NCBI RefSeq assembly: GCF_014633365.1
Contig: NC_068341.1
Span: 23,852,339 to 23,916,338 of the forward strand
Length of the DNA: 64,000 nucleotides
Reading direction: 5' to 3'
Origin: Diospyros lotus
Lineage: Eukaryota > Streptophyta > Magnoliopsida > Ericales > Ebenaceae
This document shows positions 50,881 to 62,290 of this stretch, one piece after another (position 1 is the stretch's first letter; the number at the start of each line of letters is the position of its first letter). The translations under genes and the position numbers were made by a program. A model generated the notes under the pieces. It saw only the letters and a program-made list of their open reading frames with translations, did no database searches and was not told the DNA's origin.

Positions 50881-51999
50881 AATTAGAGCCAGGATGAAAT
50901 GCGCACTCTCAATAGGTAGGTTGCCATGTATTTGTATAGACATAGAAGAGTAGTTGATACTTGATTGTATATGTAATTTGTAATTTGTTCATGTGTTTTT
51001 GTATAGGCATAGCAGTGTAGTTGGTATATGTAATTTATTCATATGTAAAATGTATATTATGCTGATATGTAATCAAAATATATAGCGAGCTTTTGTCCAA
51101 AATGCTAATTTTTGTACACATGCCTGTGGATGAACTATACATGTGCAAAATGAATTGTGATCTTGATTTGATTAACTTGAATTGGTGTATGACGTATTTA
51201 TTAACAAACATGAAGCTTCTTATGCATTCTAGGCCCAATTTTGTTTGTTTCGAGCTGATTTGGCAGGTTAAACCCATTCTAGATTTAATGGGCACATGCC
51301 CATTAAACCCGGAGGTATTATTCCCGTAACGGGTTTAATAGACTATTCAAGCTAGATCAGGGTTTAACAAGCATTTATATGCATAATATAGTATTAACCT
51401 GGTACGGGTTTTATAGGCCTATTAAGCTCGATCAGTGTTTAACCCGTCTTTATATGTATAATATAGTATTTAACCTGGTACGGTCAAATAGGCCTATTAA
51501 GTCCAGTTAGGGTTAAACCCGAATTTATATATTATATATAATATAGTGAGCTTATATTTATTGCTAAGTGTTTTAGTCAAAAATTATTCCACAGAGTGTA
51601 AACAAATTGATAATAAATTTATATATATATATATATAGACAGAGAATGCAAACTTTTGCTGGAAATTTAATCTGTTGTTAACCCTTAAATCTGTTTCATT
51701 TGATTTGAACATTATTTAAACCCACTTTTATTTATTTATTTATAATGTTTTTGGGTGGGGGAGCTAAAAATGATAATGAATTAATATTTTATGCAATAAT
51801 GTAAAATATTACTTAATATAATTATCATTTTAAAATAAATATTAATTTGATGCAATACAGTAAAATATTTTATTATCATCATAAATTATTTAACAACTGA
51901 ATTATTTTATTTTTATGAACGTATATTATTTATTATTATTATTTTCATAAATTTCTTTATTTTGATTTAACAACTAATTCGATGTTTAAAAAAAAAAAA
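50881..51999. other. Outer CACTA 5' region with TTAAACCC motifs
   Basis: No gene. Includes a perfect palindrome at 51284-51307 (TTTAATGGGCA / TGCCCATTAAA) and three degenerate copies of a block with GGGTTTAA, AGGCCTATTAAG and TTATAT(A/G)(C/T)ATAATATAGT at 51300-51545. The motif resembles that of 8667-8940. Confidence 0.5.
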
Positions 52000-52355
52000 A
52001 TTCAAGCGGAAAAGTCAATAACAAATTTGATCCGTAATTACCGACCGACGTATTTCAGTGGCAAAGTTGGTTGAAAATCCACCAACCGAATATTCAGTCA
52101 CAAAATTTGTGGTCAAAATTGATCACACAATTAGCAATTGCAGTTTCCGTTGTTGAATCGGTCGAAAAAAATTCGGTCGCAAATTTTGTGGTCAAAATCA
52201 GTTGCATAATTACCGACTGAAGTTTACGTTGCTGAATCGGTCGAAAAATAATGCAGTCGCAAATGTTAAAAATCGGTTGTAAATCCATCACTAATTACCG
52301 ATTGATTAAGTCGGTCACAAAAAATAGGTCACAAAAACGCGTTTTTCTGGTAATG
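52000..52355. repeat. Right subterminal repeats and terminus of the outer CACTA
   Basis: Roughly 80-bp units starting near 52093, 52172 and 52252, each with (T/C)GGTCGCAAATTTTGTGG-like sequence and TTACCGA. The end GCGTTTTTCTGGTAATG at 52355 is the inverted form of a CACTACCAGAAAAACG terminus with one change. Confidence 0.75.
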
Positions 52356-52369
52356 AAACGTGAGAACGG

Positions 52370-53060
52370 CTTAAAAATTGAAGCTCGAGGGCATGAAAAT
52401 AGTTTTAAAAAAAAATCAAAGCACGAAGGCGCGAGAACAATTCAAAAACTGAAAGGCAAAGATGCAAGAATAGTTCAAAAAATTGAAATGCAAAGGCACA
52501 AGAACGGCTAAAAAAAGTAAAGCATGAAAGCATGAAAACGGTCTGAAAATCGAAGCATGAAGGTGCGAGAATGATCTGAAAATCAAAGCACCAAGTAGTG
52601 AGAATAGTCCAAAAATCTAAAGCGTGAAGATGCCAGAATGGTTCAAAAAATCAAAGTGTCAAGGCATAAGAATGGTTCAAAAAACCAAAGCACGAAGGTA
52701 CGAGAACGATTCAAAAATTTGAAACACAAAGGCACGAGAACGGTTAAAAAATTGAAGTGCTAAAGTGTGAGAACGATCAAACAATCGAAGTGCAAAAGCG
52801 ATAAAACAGTTAAAGAAATCAAAGAAAACGCAAGAATTGCTATAATGATAAAGGAAAAACCTAATATCAAAGGCGCAAAATGCATGAAATTGAATTATGA
52901 GTTAAAAATACTAAAAGCACAAGAATGATTTAGAATACCTCAGATTCAAAGGCAATGGTGCACAAGAACGATCAAGTATAACCTAAAGTCAAAAACGCAA
53001 AATACAAGAAGATCGGACTAAAAGCTAAAAATGTAAGAGCATGAGAATAATCTAAGATCA
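52370..53060. repeat. Degenerate 33-36-bp tandem array
   Basis: About 14 units with consensus near AAATCAAAGCACGAAGGCACGAGAACGGTTCAAA to about 52860, then more loosely spaced relics to about 53060. No reading frame is kept across units. It starts 15 bases after the outer CACTA terminus. Tandem arrays of this kind occur in the 3' untranslated part of Tat/Ogre retrotransposons, which fits the PPT-like tract and LTR-like sequence that follow. Confidence 0.75.
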
Positions 53061-53136
53061 GTAACAATTGTTAAATGAAGGAGAAATAAAGGTAGGCCAT
53101 GATGCATTCTACTCTTTCATATGAGAAACTCGAATG

Positions 53137-53688
53137 AAAGAGTGGGGAGGAATTTTTGTGTCATATGCAAAATCTCAAAAAGGCCCAAAAATCTAAAATA
53201 ACTCTTTAGGCTTTAAAGTGTGAATTTCTCTGTAACCGGGGGGAAGGGTTCCACACAACATGCAAACTAAATAACTTCAACATTCAAAAATCTCTCTAAA
53301 GGTTCTATGAAAAGGATAGACAATTATTCATAAATAATTCTAATTATAAAAAGATTTTAAAATATTGAGATAAATATCATCTATAAGAATTCTAATCTTA
53401 ATAAAATTTAAAATATTAAAATAGACATTATATATAAGAATTATAATTTTGGTCTACTTAGAATTACTCCATTTTTCTTTATAAATTAACAGACATTCAT
53501 TTTAAAAAAGATATGTATCTGATACACGTTTTAATACCGCATTTATAATTTTTAGTATCTAATTTAAGCATCAAAGTGTTTGTGTGAGAATCTCTCCGCG
53601 CTCTCTAATTATTTTCTTTCTTGCAAACTCAAATGGTTTGAGAACGATGTTTCTAATCAAATAAATTTATTGTTGTATCTTAGCAACA
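53137..53688 (+). mobile_element. Possible 3' LTR (with PPT) of a truncated Ty3/gypsy element
   Basis: A purine run AAAGAGTGGGGAGG at 53137-53150 is followed by TGTGTCATATGC at 53157, the layout of a PPT and LTR start in Athila/Tat-type elements. A plausible end is CTTAGCAACA at about 53688. No matching second LTR is in the window. Confidence 0.35.
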
Positions 53689-54129
53689 ATATTAATAAAA
53701 AGTGCATATCATAACAAACTTTATGTATATTTTTGTATTTATCCCATTAAATTATGAAGTACCTTTCGTTGTGATATGCGCTGTGGTAAGTTTCTGTCAT
53801 CTCATAGATAAAATACGACGACAATAAAAGATAATTTAAAATTGAAACTAAATGAGATATCTTAATTAATAAAATTATGAAAGTTGAGTCTAAAATTAGA
53901 AATATATTAAAAATTATGTAATTTTGAATTATTTACCTTTTAAAATATTAGGTTTGTTCATTTATTTCCTATATTTGACATAAGATTTCTCTTTGGGAGC
54001 ATCACTTTGTCAGGAACTAACCACTTCTTGTATAAAAGCCAAAAGTTCAAACTATTAGATGCTATTTTCTTATTAAGGGAGTCCGTAATTTAATATATGG
54101 TATTTATCTTGTGAAAACGTTTTGAAGAT
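53689..54129. other. AT-rich, nothing recognised
   Basis: I see no gene or repeat signature here. Confidence 0.5.
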
Positions 54130-54660
54130 ATATGTGGGCCTAGCTCCAAATTGGGCCAACCCAAATGATTATAGGCCTCGTGAGCATTAGCCTTTCATTC
54201 TCAACTTGGGCTGGAATATAAATAGAAGAGTTTAGTCAAACAAAAAATAATACGAATACAAAATTTGGTATAAAATATTATACATAGTAGTGATACATTC
54301 ATTCTTAATTTATGGATATTAACGAGCCACGTTATTTTATATAAATAAAAATGTTATTTCTTTCTGTAATTGTAAGATATTTTGCAATTGTAAGCATCAG
54401 AAATGTAAATTTAGAATACGCTGTAGCTTGTTGGGGAACCCCTCAAAAGGCTGGGGCTTCCAAATGTGGGCCTGGTCCCAGCTTGGGATAACCCAAAGTA
54501 GTAGCCCAGTGGCCATAAACGTTCTTGGGCCGGGCTATGGATAGAGCAGTTTGCATGAAACTTTAGCGAAACCAAAAATAATATATTTATAATATAAAAA
54601 TAATATAGTGTGTGCGCGTGTGTGTATATATTCATTCTTAAATATATGTATATATTGTGG
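54130..54660. repeat. Local direct duplication, about 330 bp apart
   Basis: TGTGGGCCTAGCTCCAAATTGGGCC...AACCCAAA (about 54131) and its later match at about 54464 (TGTGGGCCTGGTCCCAGCTTGGG...AACCCAAA), each followed by ATAGAAGAGTTT or ATAGAGCAGTTT and then TATTCATTCTTAA. Clear but diverged. Confidence 0.55.
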
Positions 54661-54973
54661 CAATTTTAACACGAAGCTCTGACTAAGTATCAACAGTACT
54701 AAGGGTATGTGCATTAGTGGTTGTACCCTTAAATACAACAGACATATATATCATAGATATCATCATTATCGATATATATAATATTACAAGTCATTCATAT
54801 TTAGTTTTGTATACAGATTGTAGATACCCCAAGAGTAGCTAGTTTTTGATAAATCTATAAACAGAAATTAAGGTTTATCCTCACCCATTCTCGATCGTAT
54901 ATTTGCGATATGTGCACGCGACAAAAACATGACTACATATTAGCGAGACCGCAGAATGGGCTGCAGGGCCAGC

Positions 54974-55183
54974 CTAGCTAGCTAGGGAAGGCAAGGATCT
55001 TCTTGTTGGTGATGTTGGTGCAGAAGCAAGAAGCAATGGCCTGGACCATTGATCCAACATCATTTTCTTCACCAGCTTCCTCTTGGGCGGGACCAAGCTA
55101 CAACCATTAATCCTGGGCTTGAACCGTGGCCCAGCCTCTGTCCCAACCATTTTCTCACCTTCCTTCCTCGTCTTCGTTTTCAT
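54974..55183 (-). CDS. Candidate short host protein with SLVPPKRKLVKKMM motif
   Basis: Minus-strand frame with ATG at 55183 (MKTKTRKEGEKMVG), 69 codons, ending at TAG 54974. The middle, GPRFKPRINGCSLVPPKRKL followed by VKKMM, is compact, basic and not low-complexity. Small plant proteins with a PPKR(K/R)xVKxMM core are familiar to me, but I cannot name this one. After MMLD the alternative frame (one base shifted) reads MVQAIASCFCTNITN, which looks more natural than the open frame, so a one-base deletion is possible. It is the only stretch here that does not look like a transposon. Compound microsatellites lie directly upstream on its coding strand. Confidence 0.35.
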   Translation of the reverse strand: MKTKTRKEGEKMVGTEAGPRFKPRINGCSLVPPKRKLVKKMMLDQWSRPLLLASAPTSPTRRSLPSLAS

Positions 55184-55193
55184 TTTCGTCAAA

Positions 55194-55232
55194 GTGGAAG
55201 GCTTTGTGTGTGTGTGTGTGTCTATATATATG

Positions 55233-55267
<35 letters not shown>

Positions 55268-55425
55268 TGGAAGGCTTTGTGTGTGTGTGTGTGTCTATAT
55301 TTATATATATATATATATTGATAGAGAGAGAGGGAGAGAGAGAGAGAGAGAGAGAGTGGAAGGCTTTGTGTGTGTCTGTCTATATATATATATATATTTA
55401 TAGAGAGAGAGAGAGAGAGAGAGGT
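55194..55425. repeat. Triplicated compound microsatellite
   Basis: Three copies of GTGGAAGGCTTTGTGTGTGT followed by TCTATATATAT and then (AG)n, starting at 55194, 55267 and 55356. Reading frames through it are artefacts. Confidence 0.9.
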
Positions 55426-55545
55426 TTCAGAAGAAGCTTCGAAAGCGAGAGGTTTAAGAACAAGCATGGAAACCAAGTGCCCGCGGACCACTTAGGAGAC
55501 AGGTGGCGGGCCAGTGACAATGACTTCTCGATCCATGAAACATAG

Positions 55546-57990
55546 CGGCTGTCAATCAAGTCCTGCTTTCTCACGTGGACATTGATTCTTCAATTTATTC
55601 GATTCATAAGTTTAGAGGAGGTCAGATGTTATTTTTAAATTAGTTCAATAAAACTTAAATAGTAAGATTTATTAAAATCTAATTGAATTTGGTGCAAAAA
55701 TTACCAAAGTTTTTCCTTGTCACAAACCCTAAAGCTATGTTTTCTCATTGAATTTAAATTAGTTGTTACTTTAATATAATAATAAATTTATTTGTTGAGA
55801 AATTCTTCTTCAAGCCTTCAAAATTATGTAAAAAAATTAATAATCAGAGAGTGCATAATATTCTCTATACAAATATTATGATATTTAAATCAGATTCTCT
55901 TAGTTAAAAGAGTTAACAAAGCTCTTTCATGGATATCAATAGCCTATCTTCGAGGACTGTGGACTCATTTATAGAGGACATTGAGAGATTTGTGATAAGT
56001 AATCTTGATATTTTGAGATTGTCTTGAATTTGATTCATCTCATCTATTACACAATTTTCGTTTGGAATTATTTATTTGTGTTTTTGTCATTCTGGGAACA
56101 CCTTGTGGGAGATGTTTTCGGGAGACTGGCAGGTCTCTTGGACCTTTCTTTCATCAGGAGTCTACCGAAAAGGTCTCCCAAATGGGAAGGGGCCTTTGTG
56201 GCTTTCTCCTCTGTTTTAACTCTTATGCTTTATATTCAATTTTTGGGCTTGTCCTTTATGCATGGGCTTCGCAATTGGCCTAATGCATATACATTGGGTA
56301 GATTCTTTTTTACCCCAAGTCGTTTTCCCTTAGGGTGTCTCTCTGGGTTTTCCTTAGAATTTTCCTCTGGATCTCCCACTAGGTCTATTTAACTAGATCT
56401 TAGTCCACATATACATCAATTGTTACCAGCTCGTTCCTTCGAGTTTCCTAGAGAAAATAGTCGCTTCGTTCTTGTGGGTTTTCCCTATAAAATGGGTGCC
56501 TTAGTTAATTTCTATTTTTCACTTGTCTCTATGATGGTGAGAGTGAAACAAACTTGTATGATTGTTTCTTTTTAAGAGATTCGAGTTGGTTCTTAGTAAT
56601 CGATCTTGTTTTTCAAGAGCAAGACTTGCAAGGGCTTACATGCTATATCTTTTCCCTAAAGATTATGAAATAAGAGTTCTTACATGGTCAAATCTTTTTT
56701 GGCTTCCAGCCTTTGGTTTTCTTACCCTTAATTTGGTACTTGTCAAGAGGTAGTAAACTTTATAGGGTTGAAGATTTCGAGACTAAGTACGTATATGGTG
56801 GCAATAAAATATTGCGATGCACATTCTACAGAGCTTCTTTTCTTCTGTTAAGTGTTTGTCGAACCTTATAGCTTGTTTTTAACAATAAAGGTTGAAGTTC
56901 CTTCTCATAGACAGTTGAATTGAGTGCTATTATATATGTTAAGCACCAAGTCTCTTTCAAGCTTGAAAATCAAGAATTCGCTCACATTCAAGTCGTTTTA
57001 CAAGATTCATCCATCTTGGCTTGAAGTCTCATATTTTGGTGTTCCAAGTTGGTGTCGTTATGATGCAAAGTTTTGGCATATTTTAGTGTTCCAAGAAATC
57101 ACCATTCTACCCTAGTTGATGACTTTGGAAGACCTCTTAGTCCTTTGGAGCCTTATTCAAATGGTCGCGGGAACACTAAGGTGATCGATGTTCTTAGGGA
57201 TTTGGATGTTAAGGATTCGAGTAAGTTGTTGAGAACTTGACCTCAATTACCCTTTGAGGTATAGAGCCCTAATGCTGATACTATAGTCTTATATTAGAGC
57301 TCTTGCCTTGTCTTTCGTGTCCCTAGTAAAGATTCCTCCTAGCCCGATTGAGTAGACTTTAAGACTTTTTTTTTTTTGGTCGACATACTTTTTCTTTTCT
57401 TTACTATATCCATGTATTGTTTTGCTATGATATGATGTCTTTCTTCTTCATCTTTTTACTTCTTTTTTCTTTTCTTGTTTTGTCTTTTCCTTCTTTGTTG
57501 TTATGTTTTAAAGTAATTTTGATGATGCAAAACTAAATTGATTTAGAATTTGAAAATGTAAGAGTGGTATATGCTTAAGCATTCCAAATTAAAATTCTTA
57601 TGGCTTAGAAACGTGATTTTTATTCTAAGATTTTAATAAGTCATACAAGATTCTCATTAAAAAATATCTCTTTGAATCTTGAAATTTTTTTGTCAAAGTG
57701 TATTAAGTTTCGTTAAAGTCCAAATCTTCAAAATCACACTCTTCTTCAAATAAAGTAGTCAAAAACGTCGAATTCTTACTTTAAATAGTTGACTTTTTCA
57801 TGCCTTTGTTGTTTAAACATTTGAAACATCAACTTCAGTCGACTTTCTTCATATGTTAGTCAACTTCTTTTGTAAATAAGTTGACAATTCTAAAAATTTG
57901 TCTATAGGAAAAATTCATACTTTTGGTCCAAGAGTTTTTAGTTCAAAATTAGTCAACAGTGATTGTAACATGTCGATAATTTTTTAAATC
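55546..57990. other. 2.4 kb with no recognised gene or element
   Basis: Short open frames at 56024-56392 and 56562-56753 show no family signature and no codon pattern I trust. The region 57690-57960 has repeated GTCGAC/GTCAAC and CTTCTT motifs reminiscent of LTR leaders but without defined ends. Confidence 0.4.
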
Positions 57991-59758
57991 TATAACAACC
58001 CGTTATTGGGTCTATGACATTAATGATATTTTTTACTTTATTTTGGTGCATATATAAATTGGCATTATATAGAAAATTAAGGGATTAAAAATTTATGAAA
58101 AATGGGCTGAGTTTAATGTATAGGGTTGGGCTAATGTGAAAAGCCCAAAGGCTTGGGATAATTAAAAATTAAATAAAATCCATTTCTAATGGATTGGATC
58201 TAAGCTATGTGGGTTGTGGATTTAGTTAAATTCAAATGTAATGTGTTAGGGCAAGTTAGAAAATAAACTCTTTGGACTTATGTGAGTTGGGCTTAATTAG
58301 TAAGAGATGATTTAATGGGTTAGGCTTGAGCCCATTTGCTATGTGGTGAGATAAATTAAAGCGAAATATAATTTAATTGTGAAATGTCAAGAAAGGGCTT
58401 GTGTAACATCCTAGAATTTTGGAATTGAATAATAAGTATTAATTATGGTGTTTGAAGTATTTATGGATTATTTGAGAATTTTGGAGGAAACATTAATTTA
58501 TGTTATTTTAGGGAAATGGATGATTAAACCAATTAATTATTTTATTGGCGGTATTTATGGAAGCAATAAAAGAATGAAATAAATTAAATTGGGAGATTTC
58601 TGGAAATTACGGGATGGAAGTGAAATAAGCGAAAATTATAAAGCAAGGGTGTGTGCGTAAATTCTGGAAGTTTGGGGGGGATTGTAGAGCAATTTTAAGA
58701 AAGGCCGTGAAGTCCCTTTAAATTTAATGAAATGCATTATATGTATGAGGATGGCAACTAGCGCGAATGATCGCGTGCTCGTGTGCAAGGGAGGTGGTCG
58801 TGGGTTCAATCCCGCTTGCATGCGAAGGAGAAGGCTAAATTTTTCAGCCAAATGGGAGGGCCGAAACGATGTCATTTCAGCCTTGAGGCGGTGGCCTCCT
58901 AGTGCAGCCCAGCGGCTGCCACATGGCCACGTCCTAGCCACTCGTTTTTGGTCTTTTTGAAGCCAAATTGGGCAGCCTTGAGCCAGCAAATAGAAGGAAT
59001 GGAGGGAAGAAGGGGAAGAAGAAATGGGGCGCGATATTTGGAAATAGGAGAAAAATGGGAAAATAAGGAGGAAAATTAGGAGATTTTGAGATTATTTCGT
59101 GATTAAATTGGTCAAGTAAGTGGATAAAATTATCAGAAGTATTATACGTTTAAATTATGGATTTTATAATGTTAGATTTGATTAATAAAAGTTGTAAACT
59201 TATTATTTTTTTTAAACATTTTACTTCGCAGCGGGAGCGCAGAAAGGGCAAGAAATAGCCGTGTTAAGGCAAGCTCCTAACTCTCTCCTCACGTTCTTTA
59301 TTTCCTGTGAAAGTCTGCGTGGTTTCTTGTATTTTATTCCCTCATTCATTGTGACTCAGTTCCACGCACTAATAATAATAATTCGGGTGGCAACCATTCC
59401 ACAACTTATATGTTAACAATGGGTCTATTGGTGATTAAATAAGTCAAGTAAATGATGTCTAAGTGTTGTTCATTTCGTCCATTATAGGGCTTCGTATCGC
59501 TCCGCTTTCCTTGGCAATAATACCGAACCCAATGGGTTAGGTTCTTATAAGAGCTGGTATGATTCATGGGGTTATGTTAAAGGATTAACGAGAGAAATGA
59601 ATGGTTCGTTAACATGATTAAAGATGAGAATAGAATGGTATGTGGGGGTTATGTTGCAAGAGTGTGAGGTGAGAGGGGGAAAGCTTAAGAAATGTTAAGT
59701 TGAAAGTAGACAGGATTGGTACTGTTTATGTGTGACTCAACATATGGGGTACAAAGCC

Positions 59759-60080
59759 CACTACAAAAAATTAGAGTTTCAGCGACGAAAATTTTCGTCG
59801 CTAAAATATTAAAATCCGTCGCTAAAGTTTTTAGCGACGGATTTAGCGACGGGGGACGATCCGTTGCTAAAGTTGGCGTCGCTAAAATTTAGCGACGAAA
59901 AATAGCGATGGATCCATTTTGCGATGGATTCAGCAACGGGTCCCAGTCCCGTCGCTGATCAACAGCAGGAACCACTTCCGTCGCTGATCAGGGATGAGAC
60001 CCATTTCCATCGTTGATCAATGATTTTTTAAAAAAATTAATTGCGACGGGTAAACAACCCATCGTTGATCAGCTATAAAA
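59759..60080. repeat. Left subterminal repeats of the third CACTA
   Basis: Repeats of TTAGCGACGGA(T/A) and inverses (TCCGTCGCTAAA), then diverged copies CCGTCGCTGATCA spaced about 35-40 bases. The motif differs from the GCGGCGG of the inner CACTA, so this is a separate family. Confidence 0.88.
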
Positions 60081-61591
60081 TAAAAAAAAAATTAAATGTA
60101 AATAAAAAATTTAAAATTATTAATAATTTATATAAATAAAAAATTTTAAAACGTTAAAAAAATAAAATTTTTAAATTATTTTCTATAATAATTTTAATAG
60201 ATAAAATAAAAATAAAATTTTTAACGTAAATTAAAAATAAAATTTTAAAAATTTACAATAAATAAAAATATATTTATAAAAAAAATTTATATTTAATTCT
60301 TATTCGAATTTTTTTATCTTTTATATTTATTTAAAATAAAATTTATATATAAATGAAATTAATGATAATTAACAATTTATTTTAATTAATTATTATAAAT
60401 TAAAAATATATTATTTTAAAAAAAATCAAAATTCATATTAATTATTAAAATAACAAAACTGAATTTGTAAGTTAAACTGATTAATTCATAAATATTCAGT
60501 TACAATCATCATCATTACAATCATCATCATTTTGTTTCTCATCATCAAAAAACTGATTACTTAGTCCTGGTTGAATCGAATGTTCAGGTTGCTGATAAGA
60601 CGGGCCAAGTTGTTGTAATGCCATCATTTGTCTATTCATCTGCTCTTACCACGCCATCATCTGTTGTTGCCACTGACGCTGTAATGACCCTAAATTGGGT
60701 CTAGGTATTTTTTTTAATACTTAATTTTAACTCAAGGGTATTCTAAATATGGGTTGAAGTATTTTAATAATTTATTTTGATGGCATAACATGATTGTGGA
60801 TTAATATAAAATTTTCTTGGTGCATGTAATCATGAATTTAAGTGTATGGGTCTAATTTTTAAGAATTTGAGAAATTAATATTTTGGACTCCATTTAAATA
60901 GTTAAATGAGAGTTCATGGGTTTATGAGATGGGTTAAATAAATTGTTGGGTTGGGCTTTGGGCCAATAGTAAAAGAGATTTAAATTTTAAAATGTGAAAA
61001 AAAAAACCATAAAAGAAGAAAAATATATTAAAATAAAAATAGTTGCCAAATGTAAAAAACGCCCCAAAAAGCTTGTGTGCTACCAAAAAATAGGGGGCAA
61101 ATCAGTTTTTTGAGGGGAACAGTGCAGTCCAGCCTTCTCTGCTTGTCTTTTACTTTATGTACAGACCATATCTCCACTTTTCAGTGCATATTAATACCCA
61201 TGTTGCTGCCCACTGTTGCATTACTTCTTCATTCGCTGCTACATGTTTTTGTTGCTGGTTGAGGGTTGCACCTTTCATCAGGCAAGTTCCTCCTGTATCT
61301 CTATTTTATTCTCAAGCCCAAGTTCTATCCATACACTCCTTATGTATTATGTGAAATATAATCAATTGTTGTTCTGTTTCTCTATATTTCAACTATTGTT
61401 CTGTTTCTCTATTCTTTGTGAGTCCCTTTGATGTATCCAAATGGGGTTTGATTTACTCCAAGATTTACTTCTGGAATGGCCTAAGGTAAGTAAAGGTTAT
61501 ATATATAATATATATATACATACGTAGCAAGTTTGGGCGCTATTCCCCTGTTTCAAGCAAAACACACACACACACCTATATATATATATAT

Positions 61592-61775
61592 AACAACCTT
61601 CATTGTTGTACCAGTTGAGTGACCCACTTGTATATATAACAGCCTCCATTGTTGTACCAGTTGAGTGACCCACTTGTACATATAACAGTCTCCATTGTTG
61701 TACCAGTTGAGTAACCCACTTGTATATATAACGGCCTTCATTATTGTACTAGTTGAGTGGCCCACTTGTATATCC
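61592..61775. repeat. 46-bp tandem repeat, 4 copies
   Basis: Units start exactly at 61592, 61638, 61684 and 61730, each with CATTGTTGTACCAGTTGAGT (or one or two changes) and CCCACTTGTATATAT. Divergence increases to the last unit. Confidence 0.95.
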
Positions 61776-62020
61776 ATATATATATATATATATATGCTAG
61801 CAGCCCTTGTATATACATGTACGCACACCCCCCTGCTTCTGTCCCAGCCAATCCTCCATTTACATATTCATATGTATAGATATATATGCGCGACAATGTA
61901 GTCTCTCTCCCTCCTTGTTTCATTTAATCCTCACCCACTTATATGTATACATATGTGCGCACGTTAAAACACCCACTGTGGACATAAATATCCAAATATA
62001 TATATATGTGTATATATATG

Positions 62021-62290
62021 TTTAATACCATGTTTAACACTCTCTGAAGACGTAAGACACTTAAATAATATATATATGTATATGTATGGTTGCTATTCTC
62101 TGTAAGTTTAAAAACAAACATAAGGCACTTAAATAATATATATATATATATGTATATGTATGTTTGATACTCTGTAAGTTTAAGGTAAGGCACTTAAAAT
62201 ATATATATATATAAATATATATGTAACATATGTTTAATACTCCCTGTAAGTTTAAGAGCACCCAAATAATATATATATATATATACACAT
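62021..62290. repeat. Irregular 65-80-bp tandem repeat with TA runs
   Basis: Four units built from CTGTAAGTTTAA, GGCACTTAAATAATATATAT and GTATGTTTGATACTC-like parts; unit length varies through TA expansion. Confidence 0.8.

Larger units (their letters stand above)
1..52355 (-). mobile_element. Outer CACTA (En/Spm) transposon, heavily interrupted; left end outside window
   Basis: The frame of a large CACTA element whose genes read on the minus strand. The right terminus at about 52355 reads, inward on the minus strand, CATTACCAGAAAAACGCG, a one-base variant of the usual CACTACCAGAAAAACG end. The adjoining 350 bp holds subterminal repeats. Transposase blocks lie at 37858-38194, 32195-32757, 27922-29540 and 9590-10808, and the start of the second gene at 8168-8530. 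Everything between is later insertion. TSD cannot be tested without the left end. That one element spans this distance is inferred from transposase frames rejoining across the inserts. Confidence 0.75.

Noticed and set aside
55126..55545. Frames through the VCVCV/IYIYIY/RERERE region
   Set aside because: Translations of GT, TA and AG microsatellites.
56024..56753. Possible host gene
   Set aside because: No start, splice or domain evidence; composition like the surrounding non-coding sequence.
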